A stretch of 40,299 nt of DNA from Priapulus caudatus (taxonomy: Eukaryota; Priapulida; Priapulimorpha; Priapulimorphida; Priapulidae): positions 2,699-42,997 of the forward strand of contig NW_014579124.1 in NCBI RefSeq assembly GCF_000485595.1, given 5' to 3'. A model generated the notes under the pieces. The model was not told the DNA's origin. It was given only the letters and a program-made list of their open reading frames with translations, and ran no database searches. This document shows, in pieces, positions 20,397-39,789 of this stretch; positions within the stretch are counted from its first letter, which is position 1; every line of letters starts with the position of its first letter. Made by a program: the position numbers and the translations under genes.

Positions 20397-21530
20397 ATGT
20401 CCCCTGATGGCGTGTTGAGAAGGAGGGCGGTGTAACAGGCACTGATGATCACCCGACATTTCACATGTGGCTGAGAGATCGAGTGTGGGTTGAAGTTTGC
20501 GTTTACCACCCGTGAGGGGCTGGGTGGGTTATTCGTGAAGCTATCGCGTTGTTACTGGCCAGGGTGGCGGATGCACAGCGAGGGGTAGACGATTGGATTG
20601 TCATCGTTGTTAAAGTTTAATTAGCGTTATGTTATGTAATTTATAATCGCTCTTACCCTTCTATATGTTACCAATGGTTGTGATTGTTGTGGTTGTTCAG
20701 GGGGAGTTATAGGCCTAATATTCTTTCTGTACTCTCCTCCCCCCCGCTCTGACGCTCTCCGCTCCACCCCAGCCCCCCTGGCGAGGAACAAACTGTTTGT
20801 TGCCGCGAGAGATAGGTGGCAGCAAATCGCTGTGCTGTATTGAGCTCTGTATATATATATGTGCGCCGGTGTTCTTGTGCCTCTGCGAATTTAGGATCAT
20901 ATTCGAACTTGGCTTTCCGCCATTTTCTCTGCGCAAGTTGACAACGATTAAACGTTCTCACTGTTTAACATTTGCCATCGGGCCTGTCGTTCCGAAGGTC
21001 AAATTTATTAATTTTATGTGAAATATGTTGACCTCTGTGTTGGGGGCGTCTTGCCGGTCAGTCAGGTTAGCGAACGTGGTGTGACATGTTGCCCATGACG
21101 ACAAGTAGGAACTGATTGACGTGCACGATGACTCATCGTTGCCCGCGGGCGCATGGCGTCTAGCGTACGTCTAACGCACGATTGTCTGTTATTTTATTAT
21201 TTTTGTTGTCGATTGGTTTGTGGCGTCGATCTCGCGAGGAGGGCGGCATGTAAGCGTTGTGAGATTGAAGCAGCCTTGCGTCATTTCTCCACGCGTGCGT
21301 CTTGGGGAGATTTCGATTTCAATTTGCTGAACGGGTTCTGATGTTTTTAGCAGCCCGCGGCTGAGCGCACGTAACGTTTAGTTTTGTATTTAACTAGCCG
21401 GCGCTATATTCGTAAGGCGACACCGGACCAATTTAACGCTTGGTTGCACATATGCCCGTGCTTGAGCGTGTTTATATTTCAGTTGTTCGTACTGGGACGG
21501 GGTGCGGCCAGTCCCCGGCGGGGGAGAGCC
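20397..21530. other. Intergenic stretch, no gene seen
   Basis: Ordinary mixed DNA. Short open frames (about 60-85 codons at 20707-21341) show no domain signature. Confidence 0.5.
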
Positions 21531-21534
21531 AAGG

Positions 21535-22320
21535 AGGAGGGGGGAGGAAAGAGCAGGAGGAGGAGGAGGAGGATGATGAGCAGGAAGGAGGGAGGAGGAG
21601 TTGGTGAGTAGTAGGAAGGCATTGCGCAACGAGAGAGACTAAGATTGGAGGAAGATTGATTAGAAAGAAGGCCACATGAGGAGAGAGAGGTAGAGGAGGA
21701 GGATGGAGTAATGAGCGGAAGGTATTGGAATGAGAGGTAGAAAGGATCCGCCATTGTATGAAGAGGAGAGATAGGGAGGAGATGATATAGAGGACAGTCA
21801 TTAGGATGAAGAGGGGGTAGCAGGAAGAAGGCATGAAGTATGAGGGCAAGCGGTCCATTGGATGAGAGGAGCGTAGAGGAGAAGAGGGAATGGTCCATTG
21901 GATGAAGAGGAGCGAGTGGATAGCAGTACCAGCAGGGACAGTGGCATCTGGAATGAAGAGGGGGTAGAGGAGAAGGATGAGTATGAGGGAATGGTCATTG
22001 GACTGAAGGGAGGTTCCAGAGGAGGAGGGAAGGTCATTGGAATGAAGAGAGGAGGCATGCAGTATGGAGGGAATGGTCATTGGATGAAGAGGGGGTACGT
22101 AGGAGAGAGGATGGTACGGAGGTAAGGTCATTGGAGAAAGAGGAGGGCAGAGTTGAGTAGGAGGAAAGGTCATTGGAGGAAGAGGAGGAGGAGGTGGAAA
22201 AGGACGTTAGAAGGAATAGTCCATTGGATGAGAGGATGATCAAATTTGGTCAAGGGGAAGGAGGATGAGTAGTCAGGAGTGGGAGGGGAAGAAAGAAGGA
22301 GGGAGGAGGAGTTATGAGGG
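21535..22320. repeat. Purine-rich minisatellite (GGTCATTGGATGAAGAGG type)
   Basis: After a (GGA)n start (21540-21600) come roughly 15 imperfect units containing AATGGTCATTGGATGAAGAG and GGAGGA/GGGGGTAG words, about 40-55 bp each. The minus-strand frames of 85-233 codons (proline/serine/leucine-rich) are translations of this repeat. Confidence 0.85.
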
Positions 22321-22597
22321 GAAAGAAGAGAGAGTCGGTGATGCAGGAGGAGAGGCGCTCGCAAGATACATTGCGGAGTCACGTGCAGCCTGAGTTTTTT
22401 TGTACAGAGATCGCGTGCCTCTCCGAAGAGCCGCGGCTTTCGGAGGTTGTTGTTTTCTTGGTTGTTGACATCGTGTATTTTTTAATTGGCGGTCCTAAGC
22501 TTCGTGTACCGCGCGCGATGGTGCTCCCTGGTGTATAAATTTCCGAGTCGGGCGGCATGCATGTTTAAGTATAGGCTGTGCCGATGGATGTGCTCGT

Positions 22598-22798
22598 AGG
22601 GTCTATGTCCCTTTACTCTGTTTTGACCTGGTTCGTTTAGCTATTTCTGACTACCCATACAAACACTAACCCTAATCCTAACCCTAACCTAATCCTAACC
22701 ATTATATATATTATATATTTATATATTATTATAATATATATTAGTCAGAAATAGCTAAACGAGCGAGGTCAAACAGAGGTCAGGGGGACATAGACCTT
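22598..22798. mobile_element. MITE-like inverted repeat with a telomere-like core
   Basis: The left arm (about 22598-22658) reads GGTCTATGTCCC ... TTGACCTGGTTCGTTTAGCT then ATTTCTGACTA. The right arm (22741-22798) is its reverse complement: TTAGTCAGAAATAGCTAAAC, then GAGGTCAAA and GGGACATAGACC, with roughly 85-90% match by eye. The centre holds CCCTAATCCTAACCCTAACC and a TATATTATA-rich stretch. No coding capacity; no clear target-site duplication. Confidence 0.8.
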
Positions 22799-22799
22799 A

Positions 22800-23865
22800 T
22801 CTGCGATGGTAGTATGTTATTATTATAACAAGAGAATAAACATTGCTTGCTTACTTACTCGATGATCTCATGTCTTCTCTTGAAATTTTGTGTTGTTGCT
22901 TTTTCTTGTCGATGATAAATGGTGAACCTTCTGGCAATGAGTAAGTCTGTGTAGAAGAAATGTATTTTACCTTTGATCCCCATAAGTTAGCTTGTGTGAG
23001 ATGATAATATCAGGAGCGAATAAATAATATTTATTGCTATAATACATAAATAGATTACCTGTACGTAGATTCTTCGATAAAGAATCAAGATATCAGATAA
23101 TAAATATAAGAAATGGGGATCGAATTCATGGTGAAAATGAGATAATAGAGAAAATGGTCAAGTATCTGAGAAATAAATTACCTAACACAATTCTTTGGGT
23201 TTCTTATTACGGTAATAAGCAATACATACATAATAAACAATATGAACATTAATTAAAATGCAGCTGTATGACCAGATAGATGTGCAAAAATATAGCAAAA
23301 AAATTCTTTTCCGCTTCTGCCCAGAGATGGCGCGATTGTAAATATGTCCGCGCCCTTGTTATTTAATATCACCATTCGTAAATATAAGTAAACTTTACTG
23401 CTTCTTACGACGTCACTCGTTAGTGCAGGATGAGATTCTTCCGCGATCCGCGGAAATCCGCGGATTTGACCAGTCCCAGGGGTCGCTGATTTTGTGACAC
23501 GTCTAAAATTCGTTGAGAAAAATTGGGAGGAGGGTAACTAATGTAAACAAGTTTAAATTATATATCCTCAAACAGCACGCTCTGGTAGACTGTAGAGTGT
23601 AGACAGTAGGCTGACGCGAAGTATTACAGTGGATCTGTTTTTCGCGTAACAGAAAAGAAATCCTTCGTTCACAGGCTGCAGTAGAAGGGCAAATCATTGA
23701 GGTAGCTGTCACTAACGACCATGCCTGCACTGGGGGCCGGGTTTTACATGTTGCTGTGTGCATGTTGTGTGAGGCATGACTATGCACAATGATTGTTACA
23801 TTCGCATTGTGTTTTTTTATTCAAATCTGTGTCGCACGCAAGGCAGCTTAAATCATTTTTTCACG
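22800..23865. other. AT-rich intergenic stretch, no gene assigned
   Basis: AT-rich DNA without domains. A repeat module with GCGATCCGCGGAAATCCGCG sits at about 23425-23530. An exon-like open island follows a CACAG at 23674 (to a stop at 23779); it resembles no confirmed family. Confidence 0.45.
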
Positions 23866-23867
23866 TG

Positions 23868-24220
23868 TCAAAAGGAACAAACAAACTATAATAGGAAATC
23901 CAGGGGCTGAAAATAGGGCAAGGTTTTTTATGTAAATGTCGTAGACATAATGATATTTTTCTGTTTCCACCGTCGCTTGATGGTTTTATCAGCATAATTT
24001 AGTCTGTTATAGTTTATGTCTGAAGTAATTACACATATGGTAATATAAGTATGACTAATTATACAATACAAACTGTCTCAGACATAGTGCTATGTTGAGT
24101 AAAACAATGCAAGCGCACGGGTGGAAAACGAAAAATTCATTATGTCTAGAACATTTAATAAAAAAAACGTGCCCTATTTTCAGCCCTGATTTCCTATTAT
24201 AGTTCGTTTGTTCTTTTGAG
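23868..24220. mobile_element. MITE, about 350 bp with TIRs near 90 bp
   Basis: The left arm starts TCAAAAGGAACAAACAAACT and runs through ATAATAGGAAAT, GGGCTGAAAATAGGGCA and GTAGACATAATGA. The right arm is the reverse complement: TCATTATGTCTAGA, TGCCCTATTTTCAGCCC, ATTTCCTATTATAGTTCG and GTTCTTTTGA. The core is AT-rich with no open frame. I see no convincing target duplication, and the superfamily is not assigned. Confidence 0.82.
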
Positions 24221-25230
24221 CAACATTGAAATGTGATTCAAGAGTTCCTATAATGTGTTAGAATAGTTAGAATTGCACCAAATTGCACATCTTAAAAAAA
24301 ATTACGGGGGAGCATGCCCACGGACCCCTAGCATGGCGATGCACTACGCGCCTCGACATTGTCGCTCTCTGTTTGCTAAGTTAAATTTCAGCTGAAAATT
24401 AAATTATCAATCTCATCCTGTTAGTGCTAAAATAAAAACTGGACTTCAACTGGTGGTAACACTAAGAAATGAGAGCTGTTCTCGTATGGTACAATATTTA
24501 GATCCTCAAAACCAGAATTAGCTGCAGCGCAACCAGTTGTGAAGGCTGTGTGTTGAGGAAGCGAAGGTAACGGGCAATCCTGCATCACGACGAGTGACGA
24601 TGTGTTACGCACTCGGCTCCAACTGGTAGCTATGTCTTGGACTAGGTAGGCCACTAACTCTAATCTAAGGTGACTCCGGCTTCATCCTTACGCTATCCCT
24701 AACCCTAACCAACATACTAAGGCTGTTAAAAGTTTATCTTGTGTAAAGTAATTTGTAAAGCTTATATTTTAATTATATCAGATGATTTCATGACCTAGGA
24801 TAATAATAACCAAGATATAACTGAATAAGTGCGCGAAGAGGAGGCCACAATGTAAGGGTGTGCTCATCTACTTTTGTGCGTTTTTCCCGGTGATTTCTAA
24901 AATATTGAATTTAAAAATGACTGTAATAAGAATGAATGCGTGGATAATTAATTAAATAAATAAAAATACATCTCTCCCCAACCAGGGTAATGTTTAATTC
25001 TTGATATAGGGCCTTACTACCTGCAAACACTGACTACTTACATCAGCGCATTTTCTTTTAAAATGCAGAGACACCCACTTATAAGTGTAGGCCCTACCTA
25101 AGCCCTGGTTGTACCTAGTGCTCTTGGTAGGTTGTCAGGACATAGGATATCTAAATTGTGATATCTAATGTTGTGATTATGCTTACGATTCGCTAGTATA
25201 TGTTTTGGCTGTATGTTACACGCACGTAAG
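24221..25230. other. Intergenic or RCBTB upstream intron
   Basis: No exon is recognised. The 75-codon minus-strand frame at 24427-24654 has no domain. The first coding exon of RCBTB (roughly the first 60 residues, from the family length) should lie upstream but was not found. From 24717 onward the sequence recurs at 39790-40246. Confidence 0.5.
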
Positions 25231-33080
<7,850 letters not shown>

Positions 33081-34005
33081 ACGTGAGCCATATATTATTT
33101 GTTGATGTGTGAATGTCATACACAAATGTACCAATATCATACAAATATCATGTATAAATGTAAATGTATCTTACAGAAGTCGTGTACGAATGTTTGAATA
33201 TCACACGAATGTCATGCGTTCAGTCATACCTTCTTGTATTGCTGACAAATAACCGGTGTATTATGGGATTAAAAAAGCAAACAGAAAAAATGGACCAGGA
33301 GTCTTCTGGGAACAGAATCCAACTTGATATATCTGTAACTTGCATCCCTGTGCTCCTACGCTGGGAGGAGTAGCAGATGCTGCATGTAGGGACAGGTTAT
33401 TATTGTTCTTTTGAAGGGCAGTTGTTGTTTGATGCGCCTGTTCGAATGGCATTGGTAGTTAATAGAAATGATTGTCAGGCAAATAACGTTGTTAGTAGGT
33501 ACGATGGTATGTGAATAATTTAGTTGTGGGTATGCTAAACGCTTGCGTGAATGTACACATGCGTTAAAATTATAAGTTTGACATAAATGATAACATGATT
33601 CTAAAACATATCTCTCACTGCTAATGTATTATGATGTCGATCTACAGCTACAGACTGTGTATAGTTTGTATTTTCTATTTGTGAGCAGTTGATTCCACTA
33701 TTGTATTTTTGATCTAATGCATTGAACATTTGTAAAACTTTATCATCTGATCACGAGTAAGATCATATAAGATAAGATGGTATAAAGATGAGTAATTATT
33801 AGTTGAGTTGTATTTATCTTTCTTTTGATCTCACTTATTATAAAATGGCAAGCTTTCCATGCTGGATGTATTTTGTTTGTCTTATTTTTGTACGTAGCAG
33901 TTGGTTGAAGATGATTGTTTGATAGAGCAATAGTGATTATATCAGTGGCCTGATGAGATGAAGTGTATAGTTAACCTCATAACCTCATAAATAGTCGTCT
34001 TCAAA
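33081..34005 (+). other. RCBTB 3' flank / probable 3' UTR
   Basis: AT-rich sequence follows the stop codon. Open frames at 33164-33452 have no domain. I see no single convincing polyadenylation site close to the stop. Confidence 0.45.
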
Positions 34006-34009
34006 ATTC

Positions 34010-34310
34010 CTAGGGACTATAACGAAGACGGAGAGATAAGTTGATCAAATCCATAGATCAACACTGCGGATCGTAGTGGAAAAAGCTGCAAATTTGCAAT
34101 TTGCCAAATAAGAAGGGAGAGAATTCCAATATGGAATGACAGAAAAAAAGAAGCTAAACTTAAAAGGATCCTTAGAAGATGGCACATGCCGAAAGCAATG
34201 ATCACGCTCAGAGTGCATCGAACAGGCTCCATCAAGATAGGCTTAGTGTTAGCACTAGGCACAGGCACAGGCACTTCTCAATAAAATAAAAATAAAGGTA
34301 AATAAACACG
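34010..34310 (+). mobile_element. Possible 5'-truncated LINE tail
   Basis: A + strand frame reads AICQIRRERIPIWNDRKKEA, then LKRILRRWHMPKAMITLRV and GSIKIG before a stop near 34281. The RMW...VIP...GALGSIKKG pattern near the C-terminus of CR1/L2-type ORF2 proteins is similar. The DNA ends in an AATAAAATAAAAATAAA tail, as LINE 3' ends often do. No reverse-transcriptase motif is present, so this is tentative. Confidence 0.35.
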
Positions 34311-34437
34311 AAGCATCGATGACTCCAGTGTGATGACTTATGATGCCATTAACTTCATCACCACTAAGCAAAACTTCATAACAATCTCCTTTTCCGTCCT
34401 TTATTTGCTTTCATTTCAGGTTTAATTATTATTATTA

Positions 34438-34993
34438 TTATTATTATAACACAATTGGACAGTAAAAAGCAGGTAGACATTGAGCATCTTCTTTAGAAAT
34501 ACCAATGCATTTACAGTGAAGCCATTGTTCACACTTGTGGCAGAATATCCTTCAGATGCCGACCATTGCATCGTGCGCATATTTCTTTTTCTTCAGTTGT
34601 AGCCATAATTTTACAGTGGCCCTTTACTTCTTCAAAAATTCTTTTTCTGAGCTGCATCACATCTCTGTCTGCCGTCAGTGATCTGTTTTTTAGAAGTTGC
34701 GCAGCATAGTGGCACACAAATGCCCCGCAACTAGAAGAATCCTCCTGGAGTTAGTGTGGTGGGCATGTCAGTGTCCATTCCACCACATCTATCTTCGTTT
34801 TCTCTTTCAGGAAAGCTATTGTCATGGAGAATGCTCGGGGAGAAGACGAGGCATCTGTGCTCTCCAGTGGATCCAAGTATAATATGAGTCGCTCCTTCAT
34901 GGATATGGCCACCAGCACCCAGTGGTCACTGGTCACTGGGGCCAGAATCACTGAAGCGGCACTCATGCCATCTTTACGGTCTGCCCAGAGCAT
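34438..34993 (-). pseudogene. Ulp1-type (C48) protease with C-terminal PHD finger, mobile-element relic
   Basis: On the minus strand the frame from 34993 gives APVTSDHWVLVAI, with the catalytic His, then LILYLDPLES with the catalytic Asp. After an in-frame TAA at about 34751 it continues in the same frame as LQEDSSSCGAFVCHYAAQLL, with the oxyanion Gln and catalytic Cys. The His-Asp-Gln-Cys order and spacing fit cysteine proteases of the SUMO-deconjugating Ulp1 fold. Further on, ICARCNGRHLKDI and, after a one-base shift, CHKCEQWLHCKCIGIS and FYCPIVL form a PHD-type zinc finger (C-C...C-C...H-C pattern with W). Ulp1-like proteases coupled to PHD fingers are common in multicopy animal genes and transposons. 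The N-terminus is missing where the KIFBP exon begins. Confidence 0.75.
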
Positions 34994-34998
34994 TCCAG

Positions 34999-35390
34999 TT
35001 GGCTGACCCCTCGCTCGCGGACGCGCTTGAATTCTACTCGGTCTACGACCATGCGTCGGACTACGCCGAGCTCGCGTGCTACTCCAGCCTGCTCTACAAG
35101 CTGCTCAAGTTCTTCGAGTCGGACTTTGAGCGCAAGTCGAAGATGCACAAGCGGCGCGTCGACACGCCGCGGGGAGTGTTCGGCGAGCTCCACCCCTGCA
35201 CCACTACCTGCTCGTCTGCCGGCAGCTGACGTACGTAATCGCTGAGGCGTACGGCGAGATGCTCGACATCAAGATGGCGATTGTCGAGGAGCAGCAGACG
35301 ATGCCATCGCCGCACGCTGTCAGGAAGATCAACCTGCTCTGCGCCGAGTGCATTTGCAATTTCGAATTGTTCCTCGAGCTGTGGCTCGCA
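34999..35390 (+). CDS. KIFBP: KIF-binding protein (KIFBP/KBP-like) exon, one frameshift
   Basis: KIFBP is a TPR-like protein that binds kinesin motor domains and blocks microtubule attachment. After a CATTCCAG acceptor the frame reads LADPSLADALEFYSVYDHAS, then LLYKLLKFFESDFERKSKMH and KRRVD. After a one-base slip near 35195 it continues HHYLLVCRQLTYVIAEAYGE, MLDIKMAIVEEQ and HAVRKINLLC...FELFLEL. FFESD-ERK-KMHKRR and the D(I/L)K(M/V)AI motif are characteristic of the family C-terminal half. Homology is lost past about 35390. No other KIFBP exon is seen in the window. I recall the family pattern well, but no search was run. Confidence 0.72.
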
Positions 35391-35680
35391 GGGAGATTTG
35401 AATCCGATCTGCTGCTGATAGCGGATTGGCGTGCGTGCGTGGTATGGGGGCATGCCAGCTGTATTGCCGGCATGCTGGGTAATGTTTAATTCTTGATATA
35501 CCTGCAACGCTGACTACTACAATCACCGATTTTCTTATAAAATGCAGAAAATATAAAGTGTACCTAAAATGTTGTGCTTCCTTGGTAATTGCCAGACCTA
35601 GGATATCTAAATTGTGATATCTAACCTGTGATTATGCTTACGTCTCGCTATATGTTTTGGCTTATGTTACACGCACGCAG

Positions 35681-35818
35681 GAGACAGCACTGGAGGCCTC
35701 GAACCGAAGAAGATAGACGTGCTGTGTCAGCAGAAGGTGATCGACATCGCTTACGGTAGCGGCCCTCACGTCCTCGCCATCACTGAGCGAGGAGAGCTGT
35801 TCAGCTGGGGTGACAATA
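35681..35818 (+). CDS. RCBTB: RCBTB exon 2, copy B (intact RCC1 repeat)
   Basis: The acceptor is CACGCAG and the donor GTAAGC. It encodes (G)DSTGGLEPKKIDVLCQQKV then [20 protein letters not shown] and FSWGDN, matching the vertebrate [30 protein letters not shown]-type blade. Phase 1 in and out joins to exon 3. This is the best version of exon 2 in the window; the copy A version is broken. Confidence 0.92.
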
Positions 35819-36519
35819 GTAAGCTTCCTACATCAGCGCTGTGTATGGGAGATCCTCTTGTTGTCTGTACATCCCATCGGAGTGTTATCAGAACCACACC
35901 CAGGAGAGTTTTTCTGTCTCACAGACAGTTGATCCACAGAACGTCTGAAGTTAATCGTACATTTGTTGATTAGCCATGAAACTGATTTATTTATTTTATT
36001 TTATTTTATTCACAATATTGCTGTCAGTGTCTTGTATCCCTAGTTTTACTTGAGAAAATGTAGTAGCCGAGATGAGAATCTCTCGCGGATCTGCGTTTTT
36101 CACTTTCGGAAATTATCAATTTTCGAAATCGTTCAAATCTGTTGAGAAAACTGTAAGCGTAACTATAACTGTTGCGGACAGTGGGAAAATGTCCCACGGC
36201 TAGTGATGCTTTTTTACCATCTGAGCTCGCCATCCTGCGACCGACAAATGTACTATTTATTCGCGCACTGCGCTGCAATGCGTGCGCAATGGCGGCGTTC
36301 ATGAACAAGCTAGTTTTCAAAATTGCTGTGCCTCAGAATGTGTCTGCAAGCATCTAATTAAAAAAATAGTGCTTAGCACCTGCGATGCTCGCAATATAGC
36401 GCTTTGCGCTATTCCACCAGTAGGTAGAAATATATCCCGCGGATTTCGTCTGGGGCCGTTCTCGTCTCTGTAGTATGCGTGTATGTGTTATTTAATGTAG
36501 TTGTTTTCTGTTCGCATAG

Positions 36520-36656
36520 GTTACTGCCAGCTGGGAAATGCTACAACAACCCCAGGAACGGTGCCAGTCTTGCTGAACACAAACCTCATTGGAAAAGTCA
36601 TTACTCAAGTTGCGTGTGGAAGTCATCACTCTCTGGTTTTAACTCAAGAAGGAGAG
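36520..36656 (+). CDS. RCBTB: RCBTB exon 3, copy B
   Basis: Same boundaries and length (137 nt) as exon 3 of copy A. It encodes (S)YCQLGNATTTPGTVPVL and VACGSHHSLVLTQEGE. It differs from copy A at a few residues (H/Y, Q/L, K/T, T/I, Y/H), each time closer to the consensus or conservative. Confidence 0.9.
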
Positions 36657-37036
36657 GTAGTTATACTTACATATCAACCTATGTACTCATATATTTCATT
36701 CCGTTCATTCCAACACTTAAAACATAAATATTCGAAATTGTTATACTGCAAATATTCAGTTTACTGTCGCTATATATTGTAGGTGCATACCTGGAAAAGT
36801 ATGATACATAACTTAATGACATATAGTTCAGGGAATATAATTTCACACAAATTGTTGCGACATATATCACAGTACATTTTCAACAAAACTAAAATATCGT
36901 ACTGAAATAAAGATTCATCGGTACATAGTGGTAGTATAACAGAGCCGCATATGTACATATATATAACATAACGACATGTATGTGCATGTATATATACTGT
37001 TGCGCAATATGTGAGTATGGTGTTTTGCGTCTATAG

Positions 37037-37126
<90 letters not shown>

Positions 37127-37177
37127 TAACGTATATACTATAGTAATTAATACAGAGACGAAGTGTTATGGGCATCA

Positions 37178-37540
37178 GGGCCATAATAAAAAATATGTAA
37201 TGTTTACCCTCACGATCGACCCGCCAAAAGGGGCCTGACTCAAGAAATGTTATTGATCTTTTTTTTTTTCTTTTTAACAAATTGTATCAGTTGCTACATT
37301 ATATAAATCTGTGGCAAATACATTATATGATTTACCAAGCAAAAAGAAACATTCCAACATAAAAGGTATCTCCACACAATGCACACCGAGCAGTGTGAGA
37401 CACCATCTGAACTCTTGTAAGAAACGACCCCGCCCTCAAAAAAAAAGAAAGCAAAAGCCGACCTATATACCTACCCAAAATTTTCAGCCAGGGTGGGTGA
37501 GGGCAAGACAAACTATTTTTTTTGACATTGTGGCCTCAGT
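37178..37540. mobile_element. Copy B version of the RCBTB intron 4 MITE
   Basis: It is flanked by TCAG on both sides as in copy A (left GCATCAG-GGCCATAAT, right TTGTGGCC-TCAG). Small indels make it slightly longer than the copy A element. Confidence 0.8.
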
Positions 37541-37881
37541 TTAGCACGATTTCGTCTGTGGAGACGGGAGGGGGGCAGCGAGGATTGTCTGCTGCGTCAG
37601 ACTGCAATTATGTGCAATTTATGCAAGATACTTGGCGCAGCATATGAGGACGTTAACGAACTCACATACTAATACGTACAATGATGATATGAAGATTGAT
37701 GTTGATGATGCATGATGAAGATGGTGTAATGATACTGATGTTGATTTCATGTATGTAAGCTGCTGCTGCTGATTGATTAATGACAAAAGTTGATGTGATG
37801 ATGATGATGATGATAATGATGATATCATACTGATATGATGATAATGATGATGGTATCATGCTAATGATGCTGTTCATGTAG

Positions 37882-37955
37882 GCTGCGCGGCGTCTGGTGC
37901 AGTATAGCATGAGGCCAACACATCATCCTTTGATGTACTCTTCACAATAATTGAG
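37882..37955 (+). pseudogene. RCBTB: RCBTB exon 5, copy B (indel-damaged)
   Basis: This corresponds to 27472-27539, with words GCGCGGCG-CTGGTGCAG, AGCATG-GGCCAA and ACATCATCC in broken frames. Several single-base insertions and deletions destroy the RRVVQIACGQTSS reading. It is probably low-quality sequence, not a decayed gene. Confidence 0.7.
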
Positions 37956-38342
37956 GTCTAAATATTACTATCTGCCCTCAGCTGTTGTCTTGCTGCAGAC
38001 AAAACACTTGCCTAACCCCAAGGGCATTGATTCTCCTGCTGTCGAATGCGATGATTACACAGTGGCCGTATGAGTATACATGGGGTCTGGTAAGTTATAA
38101 TCATTGATCGGTCAAATGATTTCCTACATAGACTTAATGTCGCAAGCATCAAAACTCGATTGAGTGCACGCATGCCACATGCTCGTAGCGCGATGATTTC
38201 GTGTGCGTAATGTCAACGAAGTGTTGCTCTTAAACTCCGCCTATTGTATAACTTGATGAGTCTCTTTCTATTTTTATGTATGCGCATAGGTTGTGCTTCA
38301 GTGTGTCTAGGTGTTTAGTCAGTACTGACGTGTTCGGTTTTA

Positions 38343-39789
38343 GGCTCATCTGACGTCCATCAGATGCAGCTTGTAGCAATCGCAAGCATCGTCCGTTTGT
38401 CGGCCGTCCGTCCGTGCAGTGCCGTCCACAGTTGGCACAAATCTTAACCGCTCAACGTATGTGGTCACGATATTCAGGACGGGGGGAGGGGGCGATAATC
38501 CGAAAACGAGTTGGGCATGTCGAAGTGGGGGGTCAAAGCGTCAAAGGTTCAAAAGACGGTGATATTTAAGAAGGGGGACATTCCCTCCTTAACTTAAGGT
38601 ACTAGGGAGAAATGCAGAATTGCGCGCACAAATCTAACGGCCTCGACCTAGGCTCGTGAGTATCGGTGTATTATAGACGATGGATGGTAGGAAAAGGCCA
38701 TCACTGGTGCCGAAAATTGGAGGTCACCAGGTCACAAAGGTCATGGGGGCACAGGCAGATATTTATGACAATTTCTGAGGACATGCCGTCTGACGGCAGC
38801 AATTGTAACAAACTTTTTTGTTTCAGCCGGTGACCTAGTTTTTATGCGCTTTATTGAATAGGACATGAAATGTGCTTCCACTGACGTGCGAAGAGCATAG
38901 TGTCGGATAACCTTTGACCCTCACAGACTGAGGGTTAAACATGCGATTTGTTGAACTGTTAACAAAGGACTGAACTGTGGTTTGATGGTACTTGTGTGAT
39001 CGTGGAGAAGACTAAATTTCACAGTGAAATTCTGTTGCATGCCAAACTTACTTGAAACAATGTTTACGCGCCTTAAATCATATATGAACTTCATTCTCTA
39101 TATGAGATTCTGTACGTGGGAATACATGTCAATAGCACTTACGGCAAACGTCTGCTTTTTGATTAAGGCCAACTATAAATAGTGACTACTCGCAGTGTGG
39201 TGGTGATAGCCATGGCTGATCATATCACAGCATAGGCTAAACGCTAAACTGGTACTCGCTCCCACCTCGACTTATCGCCCCACGAGTAACTAAGCGCCAG
39301 AGCGTGGGACCGGGTACCAGTCTACGTAATAAGATGCAGTATGCACGCCATCTATCGGAACAGAGTGAGAGAAGTCCGGCAGGAAGTAAAATGATATATT
39401 GCGCTCAAAAGATGCCCAGAAAGAATTACTTTCTTAACTTCATGTTTAATCATCTTGAGGATAAAGTAATTGCAGAATTGATCGTCAAACCACCAATGAA
39501 AATTTGCCAGTTTTGTTACTGTCCTTAGGCATGGCTCGTCTCCGTCAAACGCTTACGTAGTGTGCAATGTCGGGAAAATTAAATGGTGGAGCATGCTGGC
39601 TTGCAGAGCTGATGCGGTGACTGTCAGTCGAAATGTGTTAATCCTCCTCTACGAATTGACAAGAAAGCTGTACATTACTAACGTGCCGTCTACCTTACCT
39701 CTGGGCCCGGCATCTTCGTCGTAAGTTTTGGACCGCTCGGANAGTGGTTATGTTTGACTGGCTCGACCTATGCAAAACCAAGCACCCAG
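38343..39789. other. Stretch after copy B, no gene assigned
   Basis: It begins with GACGTCCATCAGATGC and CCGTCCGTCCGTGC, probably a dispersed repeat. The 74-codon frame at 39304-39528 shows no domain. A hairpin-forming inverted repeat lies at about 39249-39320, and one undetermined base at 39742. Confidence 0.5.

Noticed and set aside
21472-22173. Minus-strand frame of about 230 codons
   Set aside because: It reads the complement of the purine-rich minisatellite, is low complexity, and matches no domain.
22671-22700. True chromosome end or internal telomere array
   Set aside because: Only about five CCCTAA-like units occur, and they sit at the centre of an inverted-repeat element.
39300-39528. 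Small gene of 74 codons
   Set aside because: No domain, no exon structure and no conservation evidence; it starts inside a hairpin repeat.
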